Assembly (NCBI GenBank): GCA_964549115.1
Contig: CAZJTX010000004.1
Location: 1 to 36,729, forward strand
Length of the DNA: 36,729 bases
Reading direction: 5' to 3'
Source of the DNA: CAKOSP01 sp964549115
GTDB taxonomy: Bacteria; Bacillota_I; Bacilli_A; RF39; UBA660
In this document: piece after piece, positions 15,354-24,307 of the stretch
Layout of the letters: every line of letters starts with the position of its first letter
Position numbering within the stretch: the first letter of the stretch is position 1
Notes under the pieces: model-generated
The model's input: only the letters and a program-made list of their open reading frames with translations
Databases searched by the model: none
Told to the model about the DNA's origin: nothing
Made by a program: the position numbers and the translations under genes

Positions 15354-17127
15354 CTAATTTGGCCCTAATTCTTCTAGTACCCGCGGAGATGCTCTCTTCT
15401 TTAATTATTTTAAATGTTCCAAGTTCACTAGTATTTTTAACATGTGGACCTCCACATATTTCTTTGGAGTAATCTCCTACTTGATAAACTTTAACTAAAT
15501 TACCATATTTATTATCAAATGTTCCGTGAGCCCCAATTTCTTTTGCTCTTTCTAATGTCATTTCACTTACAGTTACATCTAAATTTCTTTTTATAACTTC
15601 ATTTACTTTATTTTCTACTAATTGTTTCTCTTCATCACTCATCTTAAAGTCTAAATTAAAATCAAATCTTAAGCGTTCTGCTGATATATTACTACCTCTT
15701 TGTTCTACTTGTTTTCCAAATACTTGTTTTAGTGTTTCTAACAAGATATGCGCTGCGGTATGGTATTTTACTGTCTCGTATGACTCATCAGCTAACCCAC
15801 CCTTAATTTGTCCCTTTTCAAGTGTTTTTGACTTCTCTTGGTGTTCTTTGAATTTTTGATGAAATCCTTCTACATCAACCGTTAAATTATTTTCACTTGC
15901 TAATTCAATAGTCATCTCTAAAGGAAAACCAAAAGTATCAAATAATTTAAAAGCATCTTCGCCAGATAAAACATTTCCTTCTAGTCTTCTAATTGTTTTA
16001 TAAAATAATCTTTCCCCAGATCTTAATGTATTACTAAACTTTTTACCCTCTTTTTCTAATTCTTCTAGTATAAAATCTTTATTTCTTTCTAATTCTTCAT
16101 ATATATCTTTATAATCATTTATTACTACTAACGCTAAAACATTTAATGCAGCATAATTTAATTCTAATTTGATTAAACTTCTAATAGTTCTTCTTATTAA
16201 TCTTCTTAAAACATAGCCTCTTTCAATATTACTAGGCACAATTTTTAAATCATCGCCTAGTATAAACACAGATGACCTTATATGATCCATAATAATTCTC
16301 ATATCTTTTATATTAGAATTATAATCTTTATTTGATAATTCAACTATTTTATTTTTTAGATTTAAAAATAAATCTGTTTCATAAGGAGACTCTTCATTAT
16401 TTAATACTGCTAGTGTTCTTTCTAATCCCATTCCTGTATCTACATTTTGTTGTTTTAATTTAGTTAAACTTTTATCCTCATGTGAATGATATTCCATAAA
16501 AACATTGTTCCATATTTCAACATATTTGCCACAATTACATGATGGGATACATTTATCTGAACACTTTTCTAAACCAGTATCATAAAATATTTCACAATCT
16601 GGTCCACATGGTCCAATACCAGAACCTAATATCCAAAAATTATCTTCTTTACCCAAGAAAAATATATGTGATGGATCTATTCCAATATTAATTAAAGCAT
16701 TATAAGACTCTTCATCTTTTGGAATAAATTCATCACCCTCAAAACATGTAAAATATAGTTTGTCTTTTGGTATATCTAACCACTTAGGAGAGTTTAAAAA
16801 CTCATAACTATATTCTAGTGATTCTTTTTTAAAATAATCTCCCAAAGACCAATTTCCCAACATTTCAAAAAAAGTAAGATGAGTTGTATCCCCTACTTCA
16901 TCAATATCATTAGTTCTAATACATTTTTGCACATTTACAAGTCTATTCCCACTTGGATGATGCTCTCCTAGTAAATATGGTACTAAAGGATGCATCCCCG
17001 CTGTTGTAAATAATACAGTTGGGTCATTTTCTGGTATTAAGGAAGCAGATGGTATTAATTTATGATTCTTTTCGATAAAGAAGTCAAAATATAATTGTCT
17101 TAAATTTCTAGAATTATATTTTTTCAT
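15346..17127 (-). CDS. alaS: Alanyl-tRNA synthetase, compact form without beta-barrel and C-Ala domains
   Basis: Charges tRNA-Ala. The class II catalytic core begins at the N-terminus (FTTAGMHPLVPYLLG, FFEMLGNWSLGDYF) and the editing site is intact: HTAAH at 456-460 and CGGPH at 558-562. At 593 residues it is far shorter than the usual ~870. Two parts are missing: the Gly-rich beta-barrel segment (the FYAESGGQxGD region) that normally precedes the editing domain, where the sequence goes straight from the Lys-rich linker to GGLADESYETVKYHTAAH, and the whole C-Ala domain, since the protein ends at GTRRIRAKLES. A Cys-rich insert (Cys174, 178, 189, 193, 197, 199) could bind zinc. It overlaps the stop of the upstream kinase gene by one base and shares its Ala T-box. 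Confidence 0.93.
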   Translation of the reverse strand: MKKYNSRNLRQLYFDFFIEKNHKLIPSASLIPENDPTVLFTTAGMHPLVPYLLGEHHPSGNRLVNVQKCIRTNDIDEVGDTTHLTFFEMLGNWSLGDYFKKESLEYSYEFLNSPKWLDIPKDKLYFTCFEGDEFIPKDEESYNALINIGIDPSHIFFLGKEDNFWILGSGIGPCGPDCEIFYDTGLEKCSDKCIPSCNCGKYVEIWNNVFMEYHSHEDKSLTKLKQQNVDTGMGLERTLAVLNNEESPYETDLFLNLKNKIVELSNKDYNSNIKDMRIIMDHIRSSVFILGDDLKIVPSNIERGYVLRRLIRRTIRSLIKLELNYAALNVLALVVINDYKDIYEELERNKDFILEELEKEGKKFSNTLRSGERLFYKTIRRLEGNVLSGEDAFKLFDTFGFPLEMTIELASENNLTVDVEGFHQKFKEHQEKSKTLEKGQIKGGLADESYETVKYHTAAHILLETLKQVFGKQVEQRGSNISAERLRFDFNLDFKMSDEEKQLVENKVNEVIKRNLDVTVSEMTLERAKEIGAHGTFDNKYGNLVKVYQVGDYSKEICGGPHVKNTSELGTFKIIKEESISAGTRRIRAKLES

Positions 17128-17651
17128 TATTCTAAACTTTCTAAAACCTTAAATACTTTTTCTTTTAATTTATCATATTCATCATTAGCTAAAATATAAT
17201 CAAAATGATCATATGATTCAAGAGATGTTTCGGTTACATCAGCTTGTTCATCTACAGATAATATTGATTTAGAAAATTGATTTTCTACATATATAGAATA
17301 AACATTTGGTAATTCAGATTTTAATATATCCATTTCTTTTGGTAATCTAACATCCGCTACGATTACATTATCTACTTCATCAGAATATACTTCTATATCA
17401 TCAATCATTCTATTAATTAGAAAGTTTTCGTCCAGTTTTCTGATTTTTGCTCCTAATGTTTGTAATTCTTTTCTAGGTTTGGTTTTAGGATTACCATCCC
17501 ACTCAGTTAATTCTTGTAAATATAATTTTAAATATTTACTAAATTCAGTAATAACACTTTTTTCTAGTTTATAAATATAGAACTCTTTTATAAACTTTGC
17601 AACTTCCCCTTTACCACTTCCAGCTTTTCCAGCTATTAAAAATACTCTCAT
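17127..17651 (-). CDS. P-loop nucleoside/nucleotide kinase-like protein
   Basis: 174 residues with an N-terminal P-loop, LIAGKAGSGKGEVA (GKAGSGKG at about 8-15), and the alpha/beta layout of small (deoxy)nucleotide kinases, with NVIVADVRLPKEMDIL as a likely second active-site strand. The closest general match from memory is the deoxynucleoside monophosphate kinase / dephospho-CoA kinase-like group, but the substrate is not identifiable. I chose the ATG at 17651 behind AAAGGA; the longer frame to 17705 would be translated from the T-box terminator hairpin and is rejected. Its position between the T-box and alaS means it responds to uncharged tRNA-Ala. Confidence 0.8.
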   Translation of the reverse strand: MRVFLIAGKAGSGKGEVAKFIKEFYIYKLEKSVITEFSKYLKLYLQELTEWDGNPKTKPRKELQTLGAKIRKLDENFLINRMIDDIEVYSDEVDNVIVADVRLPKEMDILKSELPNVYSIYVENQFSKSILSVDEQADVTETSLESYDHFDYILANDEYDKLKEKVFKVLESLE

Positions 17652-17670
17652 AACTTTTCCTTTCTTTATA

Positions 17671-17853
17671 AATAAAAAGAATAATACCAAGGAGTGCATA
17701 AGCACGGTACCATCCTTTATTTAACTTATAGTTTTAAAGGTCTACACCTAGTAATCTCAAAAAGTAGCAAAATATATTTCTTATTGTTAATTTTCACCCA
17801 ATATTAACTCTCTACAAAATAATCATTATATTTAATCTTTTATCTTAGATTAC
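17671..17853 (-). promoter_or_regulatory. T-box leader with alanine specifier GCU
   Basis: Stem I is closed by GTAATCT (17847-17853) and AGATTAC (17751-17757). Within it are a hairpin carrying GGGTGAAA, a helix AAATATA / TATATTT and, just after it, the specifier GCT (17766-17768), an alanine codon. The T-box element AAGGATGGTACCGTG lies at 17703-17717; its TGGT can pair with the ACCA end of uncharged tRNA-Ala. Antiterminator pairing CCTTT / AAAGG competes with a terminator AAGGA...GTGC TTAT GCAC TCCTT followed by a U-rich tract. Uncharged tRNA-Ala should turn on the kinase and alaS. Confidence 0.9.
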
Positions 17854-17859
17854 AAAATA

Positions 17860-17888
17860 AATATATCATATCTTCTTAATTGATTCAA
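17860..17888 (-). promoter_or_regulatory. Promoter of the T-box operon
   Basis: TTGAAT, 17-bp spacer, TATATT on the minus strand; it overlaps the stop of the preceding gene and leads directly into T-box stem I. Confidence 0.6.
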
Positions 17889-18349
17889 TTATTTAATAAA
17901 TTATTTTTTATATAAAATTTTAATTCTCTTCCTTCTATATATGGTAATGTTTTTAATAAAAATATGATTTTAGCAATATCGTCATTATTAACGGCAGTCT
18001 TAAACTCAGTTTTATTACCAGGATATATATTATATATTGTGTTAATTAAATTTTTATTATCTTTATTTAAATATATAAATTCAGTTATAGAAAAATTTTT
18101 AAATGTGTCTTTATATATAACTTGATGTTTTCTTTTTTTAGAATCTAATATATAAAAAGTTCCTTTTAAATATTCATCAGTTACTATATTTAAATCTTTA
18201 ATTAGTTTCCTCAACTTATTTTCAGTTATAAAAGAAGTAAAATGATCTATATTTTCTATTTTTTTAGTAAACAACTTATTTATTAGGGTTAAATCGATTG
18301 GTATGAAGTCTCCATGAAGACGTTCTAATATTAATATATAATTTTCCAT
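17885..18349 (-). CDS. Hypothetical protein
   Basis: 154 residues from the ATG at 18349 (MENYILILERLHGDF); a TTG five codons upstream would open the frame earlier, but AGGAG lies inside that extension. No signal peptide or membrane helix; a mix of helices and short strands, basic overall, ending FYIKNNLLNN. I recognise no family. It has its own promoter (TTGTAT/TATATT) just after the zinc-ribbon membrane protein gene and ends at the promoter of the T-box operon. Confidence 0.7.
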   Translation of the reverse strand: MENYILILERLHGDFIPIDLTLINKLFTKKIENIDHFTSFITENKLRKLIKDLNIVTDEYLKGTFYILDSKKRKHQVIYKDTFKNFSITEFIYLNKDNKNLINTIYNIYPGNKTEFKTAVNNDDIAKIIFLLKTLPYIEGRELKFYIKNNLLNN

Positions 18350-18370
18350 AAAACTCCTTTTCAAGGTATT

Positions 18371-18399
18371 AATATAACATATTAGAGTTTGATATACAA
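18371..18399 (-). promoter_or_regulatory. Promoter of the 154-residue hypothetical gene
   Basis: TTGTAT (18394-18399), 17-bp spacer, TATATT (18371-18376) on the minus strand. Confidence 0.5.
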
Positions 18400-18400
18400 A

Positions 18401-19063
18401 TTAAAAGTGTAACTTTTTTTCAAATTCTTTTCTTAATATATTAAAGTAAAATATTGTAATAAATATAATAACTACAATGTTAAATATAGTAGCAATATAA
18501 GACGGAAGATATATACTTAACCATCCTAGATAATATGCAACAAGTGGTGTAAATCCAATAATTAAAGATATATATATTTGAAGAACATATTCTTTTATAG
18601 TTTTTCTATTAAATATACCCATTATGAATATAAATAACAAATATATATTAGTTAAAATTGGTATAGCGTAGTTAACTGACCACTTTGAAAAGTTTATAAA
18701 GACATCCCACCCCAATAATAAAATAACAAATAAAATATAGTAATTGATTAATTTTTTTACAAATACTTGACCTTTTTTAAATGAAAACAATATTATTAAC
18801 CAAAATGAAGTAGTACCCAATATAACAAAATTAGCCCAACTTATTTCTTTGTTTAATAAGTAGTTGATTATAACGGATATAACTACCCCTATTATTGAAA
18901 TAAATGTTAATACATTAAATGTTACATTAGCATTAGAATATAAACTTGGAATCGTTGGATATATATTTTCAGATTTCTTAACTATTTTAGTTTTATTTTT
19001 ACATAAAGGACATCTGTCATTAACGGCATTTATTTTAATATTACATTTATCACATTTATACAT
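18401..19063 (-). CDS. Zinc-ribbon multi-pass membrane protein (DUF6320-like)
   Basis: 220 residues. The N-terminus is a four-cysteine zinc ribbon, CDKCN...CPLCKNK (Cys at about 4, 7, 18, 21), followed by a short linker and six to seven hydrophobic helices. From memory this plan, next to a condensation-fold acyltransferase, matches the DUF6320 group. GGAGG lies six bases before the ATG, which overlaps the end of the acyltransferase gene by 8 bases, so the two are translationally coupled and probably work together, perhaps in making or exporting an acylated product. Function is inferred from pairing only. Confidence 0.75.
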   Translation of the reverse strand: MYKCDKCNIKINAVNDRCPLCKNKTKIVKKSENIYPTIPSLYSNANVTFNVLTFISIIGVVISVIINYLLNKEISWANFVILGTTSFWLIILFSFKKGQVFVKKLINYYILFVILLLGWDVFINFSKWSVNYAIPILTNIYLLFIFIMGIFNRKTIKEYVLQIYISLIIGFTPLVAYYLGWLSIYLPSYIATIFNIVVIIFITIFYFNILRKEFEKKLHF

Positions 19064-20294
19064 TTTCGTCCTCCAAATGATTTGTATTTATAACTACACC
19101 ATTTATTGTAGATGTTAAATATCTGAAAAATGTTTTTTCTATTTCTGAAGATTTAAATCTTGAAGCAAAATTAATCACCAACTTGTTATTATATGATCCC
19201 ATACACATTTGCATTTTATTTGTACTAATAAATACCGCAAAATAGTCAATATAATTTTTTATCTCTTCAGGCATAGTTATAATACCAACATTAGAAAAAA
19301 CCATAGTTTGTGTTTTTCTTAAGTATTTTAAAACATATTTAATACCAAAATTCTTAATAGGTAGTGGTATCAATCTTAGCAATAGGTGTTGTTCTAGGTA
19401 TAAATAATTATTCATAGACCCGGCTAAATATTCTTTATTAATTTTTTCTTTAAATTCATTAGTAATAGATTCGATAATACTATCTAAATCATCGCTAGAT
19501 TCACTAAAGTTATATGTAACGGAAATTGTGTTAAAAAAGTTTCTTATAGTATTACTTTCAAAATATGGTCTTAAATTAACTGGTATATCAATTGAAATAG
19601 TTTTCCTTTTATCCCTATTATTCATATTATCTGCAATACTTTTAAATAATATAGCGGTTAAATATATAGTTAAAGTTGTGTTTTTCTCTTTAGCTAATTT
19701 AATTATTTCATCTAAAGGAATAATTCCTTCTATTATTTTTAATTTACCTTCTAAATATTTTTTCCCTCTAAATTGATAAGCTGGTTTTCTTTTTTTAATA
19801 ATTAATTTTCTTTTTTCATAATGTTTAATAAAACCGTCTGACTCTTTTTCTTCGATTGACGATGTGGTTAATTCATCTTTAATTTTAATGTTGTGTTTTA
19901 AGGATAAATAATTTGATATTAAACACTTGGTGAATTCTAAAGTACCAACTCCATCAGTTAGAGCATGATTCACCTCAATATTGATTCTTTTATTATAATA
20001 AGTAATTTGAAATAATAATTTTTGTTTTAAGGAAGCAGTTGGTGAGTTATCATCCATAGTAATAACTGGTTTAATATCACTTGGATCTAAATAATACCAA
20101 AACACTCCTTTTTTTAACTCGGATAAAAACAAAGGAAAATCTAACAATGTTGTATCTAATGCTTGATTTAAATATTTTAAGTTTATTTTTTCTTTTAGTT
20201 CAATTGAAATTCTAAAGATTCTAGGATCATCTTTAGATGCTGATGGGGGAAATGTTTTTGCTGCATTATCTAATCTTAACCATCTTCTACTCAT
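19056..20294 (-). CDS. Condensation-fold O-acyltransferase
   Basis: About 412 residues of the chloramphenicol-acetyltransferase/condensation superfamily. The catalytic motif appears as NHALTDGVGTLEF (the HxxxDG histidine and aspartate, about residue 115). Conserved downstream blocks include SIDIPVNLRPYF and, near the C-terminus, TMVFSNVGIITMPEEI, the equivalent of the DFG-containing channel strand. Relatives are alcohol O-acetyltransferases and wax-ester or dimycocerosyl transferases. The ATG at 20294 overlaps the topA stop by 8 bases; a GTG three codons earlier is an alternative and neither has a clear binding site, so translation is probably coupled to topA. Acyl donor and acceptor unknown. 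Confidence 0.8.
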   Translation of the reverse strand: MSRRWLRLDNAAKTFPPSASKDDPRIFRISIELKEKINLKYLNQALDTTLLDFPLFLSELKKGVFWYYLDPSDIKPVITMDDNSPTASLKQKLLFQITYYNKRINIEVNHALTDGVGTLEFTKCLISNYLSLKHNIKIKDELTTSSIEEKESDGFIKHYEKRKLIIKKRKPAYQFRGKKYLEGKLKIIEGIIPLDEIIKLAKEKNTTLTIYLTAILFKSIADNMNNRDKRKTISIDIPVNLRPYFESNTIRNFFNTISVTYNFSESSDDLDSIIESITNEFKEKINKEYLAGSMNNYLYLEQHLLLRLIPLPIKNFGIKYVLKYLRKTQTMVFSNVGIITMPEEIKNYIDYFAVFISTNKMQMCMGSYNNKLVINFASRFKSSEIEKTFFRYLTSTINGVVINTNHLEDENV

Positions 20295-22308
20295 TTTTAT
20301 CACAGGTTATACATGTGGGTTTATCATTTTTCAAAACTAAATTATCTCCACATGTTTTACATTTTTCATTTGTAGGTTTATACCAAGTAGCATAATCACA
20401 TTTAGGGTAATTTTTACATCCCCAAAACACTTTACCCTTTCTTGTTATTTTTTCAATAACATTTCCGCCACATTTAGGGCATATTCCTACGACAATATCT
20501 TCTTTTTTCTCTTTTTTGATATATTTACAAGCAGGATAGTTACTACAAGCTACGAATTCGCCATATCTACCATTTCTTATTACTAAATTATGTCCACATT
20601 CAGGACATTTTTCTCCTGTTTCAACTGGGGCTTTTTTCTCCATTTCATCAAATGCTTTTTTAACTAAAGGTTCAAACTCTTTATAAAAATCATTTAGTAT
20701 TTTTAAGTAATCTAATTTACCTAACGCTATTTTGTCTAAATCTAATTCCATGTTTGCTGTATATTTAACATTTACTATACCACTAAAGAATTCTTGTAAT
20801 TTATCTGTAGTTTCCATCCCCATTTCAGTTGGGGCAAATCTTCTTTCTGTATAGGTTACGTATTCTCTTTTTTTAATTACATCAATAATTGTAGCATAAG
20901 TACTAGGTCTTCCTATACCAAGTTTTTCCAGTTCTTTAATTAATGAACTCTCATTATACCTTGGTGCCGGTTTTGTAAAGTGTTGTATTTTATCTATTTT
21001 GTCAGCATTTAAAACATCTGATTTATAATTTTTAAAATCAGGTAAGATAGTTTCTTCTATATCTTCAAACTCCATATATACTTTTAAATAACCATCAAAT
21101 AGTAACCTACTGCCAGTTGCTTTAAATAAATAATCATTATTATCAAGAGTTAGAGTCGTACCCATAAACTTAGCATCAGCCATTAAAGAAGATAAACTTC
21201 TTTGATAAATTAAATTATATAACTTATATTCATCAGTACTTAAATATTCTTTTAAATCTTTGGGGGATCTATTTATACTAGTAGGTCTAATTCCTTCGTG
21301 AGCATCTTGAACGTTATCTGTCTTTTTAGCTTTTTTAACATATCCAATATACTCTTCTCCAAAATTACCTTTAATAAAACCATATGTTTCTTTTATAAAG
21401 TCATCTGATACTCTAATACTATCAGTTCTCATATATGTAATTAATCCTACTGTTTCTTTTCCAATATCAATACCTTCATATAATTGTTGAGCTACTTTCA
21501 TGGTTTTGCTTGATGAAAAATGTAATTTACTTGCAGCAAGTTGTTGTAAAGTTGATGTTTTAAATATTTGTTTAGAACTTCTCTTTCTTTCTTTTTCTTC
21601 AACATTCACTATTTTAAAGTTCTTGGTTAAATCTTTTAATACTTTGTCCGCTTCTTCTTCAGTTTTAATTTCTATATCTTTATCTTTGTATTTTTCTAAC
21701 TTAGCAATAAAATCTTTGAAATCCGCTTCTATTGTCCAATACTCTTCTGGTATAAAGGCTAATATTTCTCTTTCACGATCTACAATTAGTTTAAGTGCGA
21801 CACTTTGAACTCTACCAGCACTTTTACCGCCAGTTTTACTTTGCATTAATTTACTTAATCTAAAACCTATTATTCTATCTAAAAATCTTCTAGTTTCTCC
21901 ACTTCTAACTAGATTCATATCTAATTTAGTTGCATTATCAATAGCATTTATAACAACATCTTTAGTTATTTCATTAAATACAACTCTTTTATATTTTTCA
22001 TCAGGTATATCTAACTCTTCTTTTAGATGATAAGAAATTATTTCTCCTTCTCTATCGGGGTCAGTTGCTAAATACACTATATCAGCTTCTTTTGCCTCTT
22101 TTTTAAGCGCATTAACGTCTCTTTTCTTACCTTTGATAATTTCATATGTAGGTTTAAAATCATTCTCTATATCTATTCCAAAACCGTATTTACCAACTGT
22201 TGCTAAATTTCTAATATGACCTTTACTTGATAATACTTTATAGTCTTTACCTAAATATTTTTCAATTGTTTTCGATTTCGCTGGTGATTCCACTATCACT
22301 AATTTCAT
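20287..22308 (-). CDS. topA: DNA topoisomerase I
   Basis: Type IA topoisomerase that relaxes negative supercoils. TOPRIM domain at the N-terminus with VESPAKSKTIEKYLG (Glu8) and the acidic triad in ATDPDREGE (Asp83, Asp85, Glu87). The active-site tyrosine is Tyr292 in LITYMRTDS. After the main toroid come three C-terminal zinc ribbons: CPECGHNLV...CSNYPAC, CPKCGGNVI...CKNYPKC, and a shorter CKTCGDNLV...CITC. Length (673) is normal for Firmicutes. AAGGAGC precedes the ATG. It overlaps the preceding LTA-synthase-like gene by 47 bases in another frame, an unusually long overlap. Confidence 0.96.
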   Translation of the reverse strand: MKLVIVESPAKSKTIEKYLGKDYKVLSSKGHIRNLATVGKYGFGIDIENDFKPTYEIIKGKKRDVNALKKEAKEADIVYLATDPDREGEIISYHLKEELDIPDEKYKRVVFNEITKDVVINAIDNATKLDMNLVRSGETRRFLDRIIGFRLSKLMQSKTGGKSAGRVQSVALKLIVDREREILAFIPEEYWTIEADFKDFIAKLEKYKDKDIEIKTEEEADKVLKDLTKNFKIVNVEEKERKRSSKQIFKTSTLQQLAASKLHFSSSKTMKVAQQLYEGIDIGKETVGLITYMRTDSIRVSDDFIKETYGFIKGNFGEEYIGYVKKAKKTDNVQDAHEGIRPTSINRSPKDLKEYLSTDEYKLYNLIYQRSLSSLMADAKFMGTTLTLDNNDYLFKATGSRLLFDGYLKVYMEFEDIEETILPDFKNYKSDVLNADKIDKIQHFTKPAPRYNESSLIKELEKLGIGRPSTYATIIDVIKKREYVTYTERRFAPTEMGMETTDKLQEFFSGIVNVKYTANMELDLDKIALGKLDYLKILNDFYKEFEPLVKKAFDEMEKKAPVETGEKCPECGHNLVIRNGRYGEFVACSNYPACKYIKKEKKEDIVVGICPKCGGNVIEKITRKGKVFWGCKNYPKCDYATWYKPTNEKCKTCGDNLVLKNDKPTCITCDKNE

Positions 22309-24307
22309 TTAAAAGCTCCTTTTCTTTTAATAATTTCTTGTTTAATACATTAAAATAATTATATTTAATCATTAAAGTAGAAATTTTCATATCATTTATT
22401 ATACCATGATTTATATTTTGCAATTCTTTATCAGTATACTCAAAATCTGTAAAATATTCAATTTTATTGTTTGAGGCGTTATATTGAGCCAATTCATTTA
22501 TCCACGATCCATCAGGAAATATAGCTCTAGATTCATATTCTTTACTGAATAAATCTTTTCCCATATAATATCTAGGATCAAAATCTAAATTAAACATATT
22601 ACTAATAGTTGGAAGAGTATTTATAAATGTAGTATAGGAATTATTAAGTGTTTTTTCTAAAGCGCTGTTATATATAACAAAGGGTACTTTATCCTTATTT
22701 AATCCTTCAAATTCTCTTCCTAGAAATTCTTCGAATAAACTGTTGCGTTTTATACCATAAGGATAATGATCCCCAAAAGTGACTATTACAGTATCATCTA
22801 ATATACCCAAATTTTCTAATCCATCTAATAAAGTTCCAAACGCATCATCTGTTACTTTTACTTTAGATAAAAATCTTTTGAAAAATGTTGGATATTTTAA
22901 ATCTTTAAAATCTTTTAAATATAAATTACCTTCGATACTTGGAACAGTGTATGGTTGGTGTGGTGTAACCATTGTCATCCACAACATGAAGGGAGATTCA
23001 TCTAAATAGTCTTGTTCTAATATTTCAATTGCTTTTTCAGCAAATAAATCATCGCTAGCCCACTCTTCATATATCAAACCATATGGTATTTTTAAATCTT
23101 GTACTAAATAAAATTTATCTGCTCCCATATTTTTATGAATTGTTTTCCTATAATAATAACCTGCAGTATAATTATGCATACCAACAGTATGATAACCTTG
23201 ATCTTTAAATAATTGATATAAACTATATGGATATTGATTAGTTCTAAACACATTTGCTGTACATCTGTTTTGTATTGAATGTAATCCAGTTAAAGAGCTA
23301 AATTCATTGTTACCAGTTGGACAAGCGTTCCTAGGTGAATAATTATTATTAAAAAGTATTCCATTTTGTAATAAACGATTAAAATTTGGATACAACTCCT
23401 CGTTTAATATAACATCGTTAACTGATTCCATCATCACTATAATAATGTTTTTTCCTTCAAATATACCAGTATAATCGTTGTAACTAGTAACTTCTTTACT
23501 AATTAAATAATTATTAATTGAGTTAATTGTTTTATTAGTCTCTTTTTCAATTAAAGCTTTCCAAATATCATCATTAAAATATCTGTCTTTTATAGTACTT
23601 TCAGTTTCTTCTTTTTCAATTTCAAACAAAACTTCATTGTTAGTATTTTTATTTATTAAATCAGTTATACCAAATACAATAATACCAAATGATTTTACTG
23701 AAGAACTTGGTATTGAAGAAGTGAAAAACAATTCTGTATTTGTAATAGATTGATATTTATCTAACATTTTACTTGTTGTTATAGTTAAATAATACAATCC
23801 AGACAAAGGTAAGATTAATAAAGCAGCAATTGATATATTAATTAAAGTATATTTTAATTTATATCCGATACTAAATACTTCATTGTATCCTTTTTCTTTT
23901 ATAAAAAAATTAATGATTAAAGACACTATAAAAGGAATAAATATTAAAAAGTGACTAAATTTAAATGATAAGAAGAAATCTGTGATAAATTCACTTACTG
24001 CATCTAATTGAGAAGAAGAACTAACTGAGGCAAAAATTCCCATATATTCATTAAAGCCATATTGAAAGAATATATAAAAGGAGATTACAAATAAAATTAC
24101 ATAATTGATTATATTATTTAATTTTTTACTTAATAATGAAAATAAAGATGATATAAAAATAGATATTATTAATGTTGAGATAAATATTCTCACTGTGTCA
24201 TATGAAAAAAGAGATAATTTATTTAATAATCTATATATCATTTCAGTAGTAAATATTACTAAAAAATATAATACAATATTTTTAATAAAATTATTTTTCT
24301 TTAACAC
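22262..24307 (-). CDS. LTA synthase-family sulfatase-fold membrane enzyme
   Basis: 681 residues. Four to five membrane helices fill the first ~175 residues, then an extracellular sulfatase/alkaline-phosphatase-fold domain. In lipoteichoic acid synthases a metal-bound threonine is the nucleophile; here it is likely Thr331 in ACPTGNNEF, with Glu294 (MMESVND) and the histidine in TFGDHYPYG as further metal ligands. The product would be glycerol-phosphate polymer or a phosphoglycerol transfer to surface glycans. Start is GTG at 24307, 17 bases inside rnhB, with GGAGG 12 bases upstream. Part of the rbgA-rnhB chain. LtaS proper versus a phosphoglycerol transferase cannot be separated from sequence alone. 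Confidence 0.88.
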   Translation of the reverse strand: MLKKNNFIKNIVLYFLVIFTTEMIYRLLNKLSLFSYDTVRIFISTLIISIFISSLFSLLSKKLNNIINYVILFVISFYIFFQYGFNEYMGIFASVSSSSQLDAVSEFITDFFLSFKFSHFLIFIPFIVSLIINFFIKEKGYNEVFSIGYKLKYTLINISIAALLILPLSGLYYLTITTSKMLDKYQSITNTELFFTSSIPSSSVKSFGIIVFGITDLINKNTNNEVLFEIEKEETESTIKDRYFNDDIWKALIEKETNKTINSINNYLISKEVTSYNDYTGIFEGKNIIIVMMESVNDVILNEELYPNFNRLLQNGILFNNNYSPRNACPTGNNEFSSLTGLHSIQNRCTANVFRTNQYPYSLYQLFKDQGYHTVGMHNYTAGYYYRKTIHKNMGADKFYLVQDLKIPYGLIYEEWASDDLFAEKAIEILEQDYLDESPFMLWMTMVTPHQPYTVPSIEGNLYLKDFKDLKYPTFFKRFLSKVKVTDDAFGTLLDGLENLGILDDTVIVTFGDHYPYGIKRNSLFEEFLGREFEGLNKDKVPFVIYNSALEKTLNNSYTTFINTLPTISNMFNLDFDPRYYMGKDLFSKEYESRAIFPDGSWINELAQYNASNNKIEYFTDFEYTDKELQNINHGIINDMKISTLMIKYNYFNVLNKKLLKEKELLNEISDSGITSEIENN

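Noticed and set aside
17652..17705. N-terminal extension of the kinase (MLMHSLVLFFLF...)
   Set aside because: It would be translated from the T-box terminator and its U-tract; the ATG at 17651 has a proper binding site.
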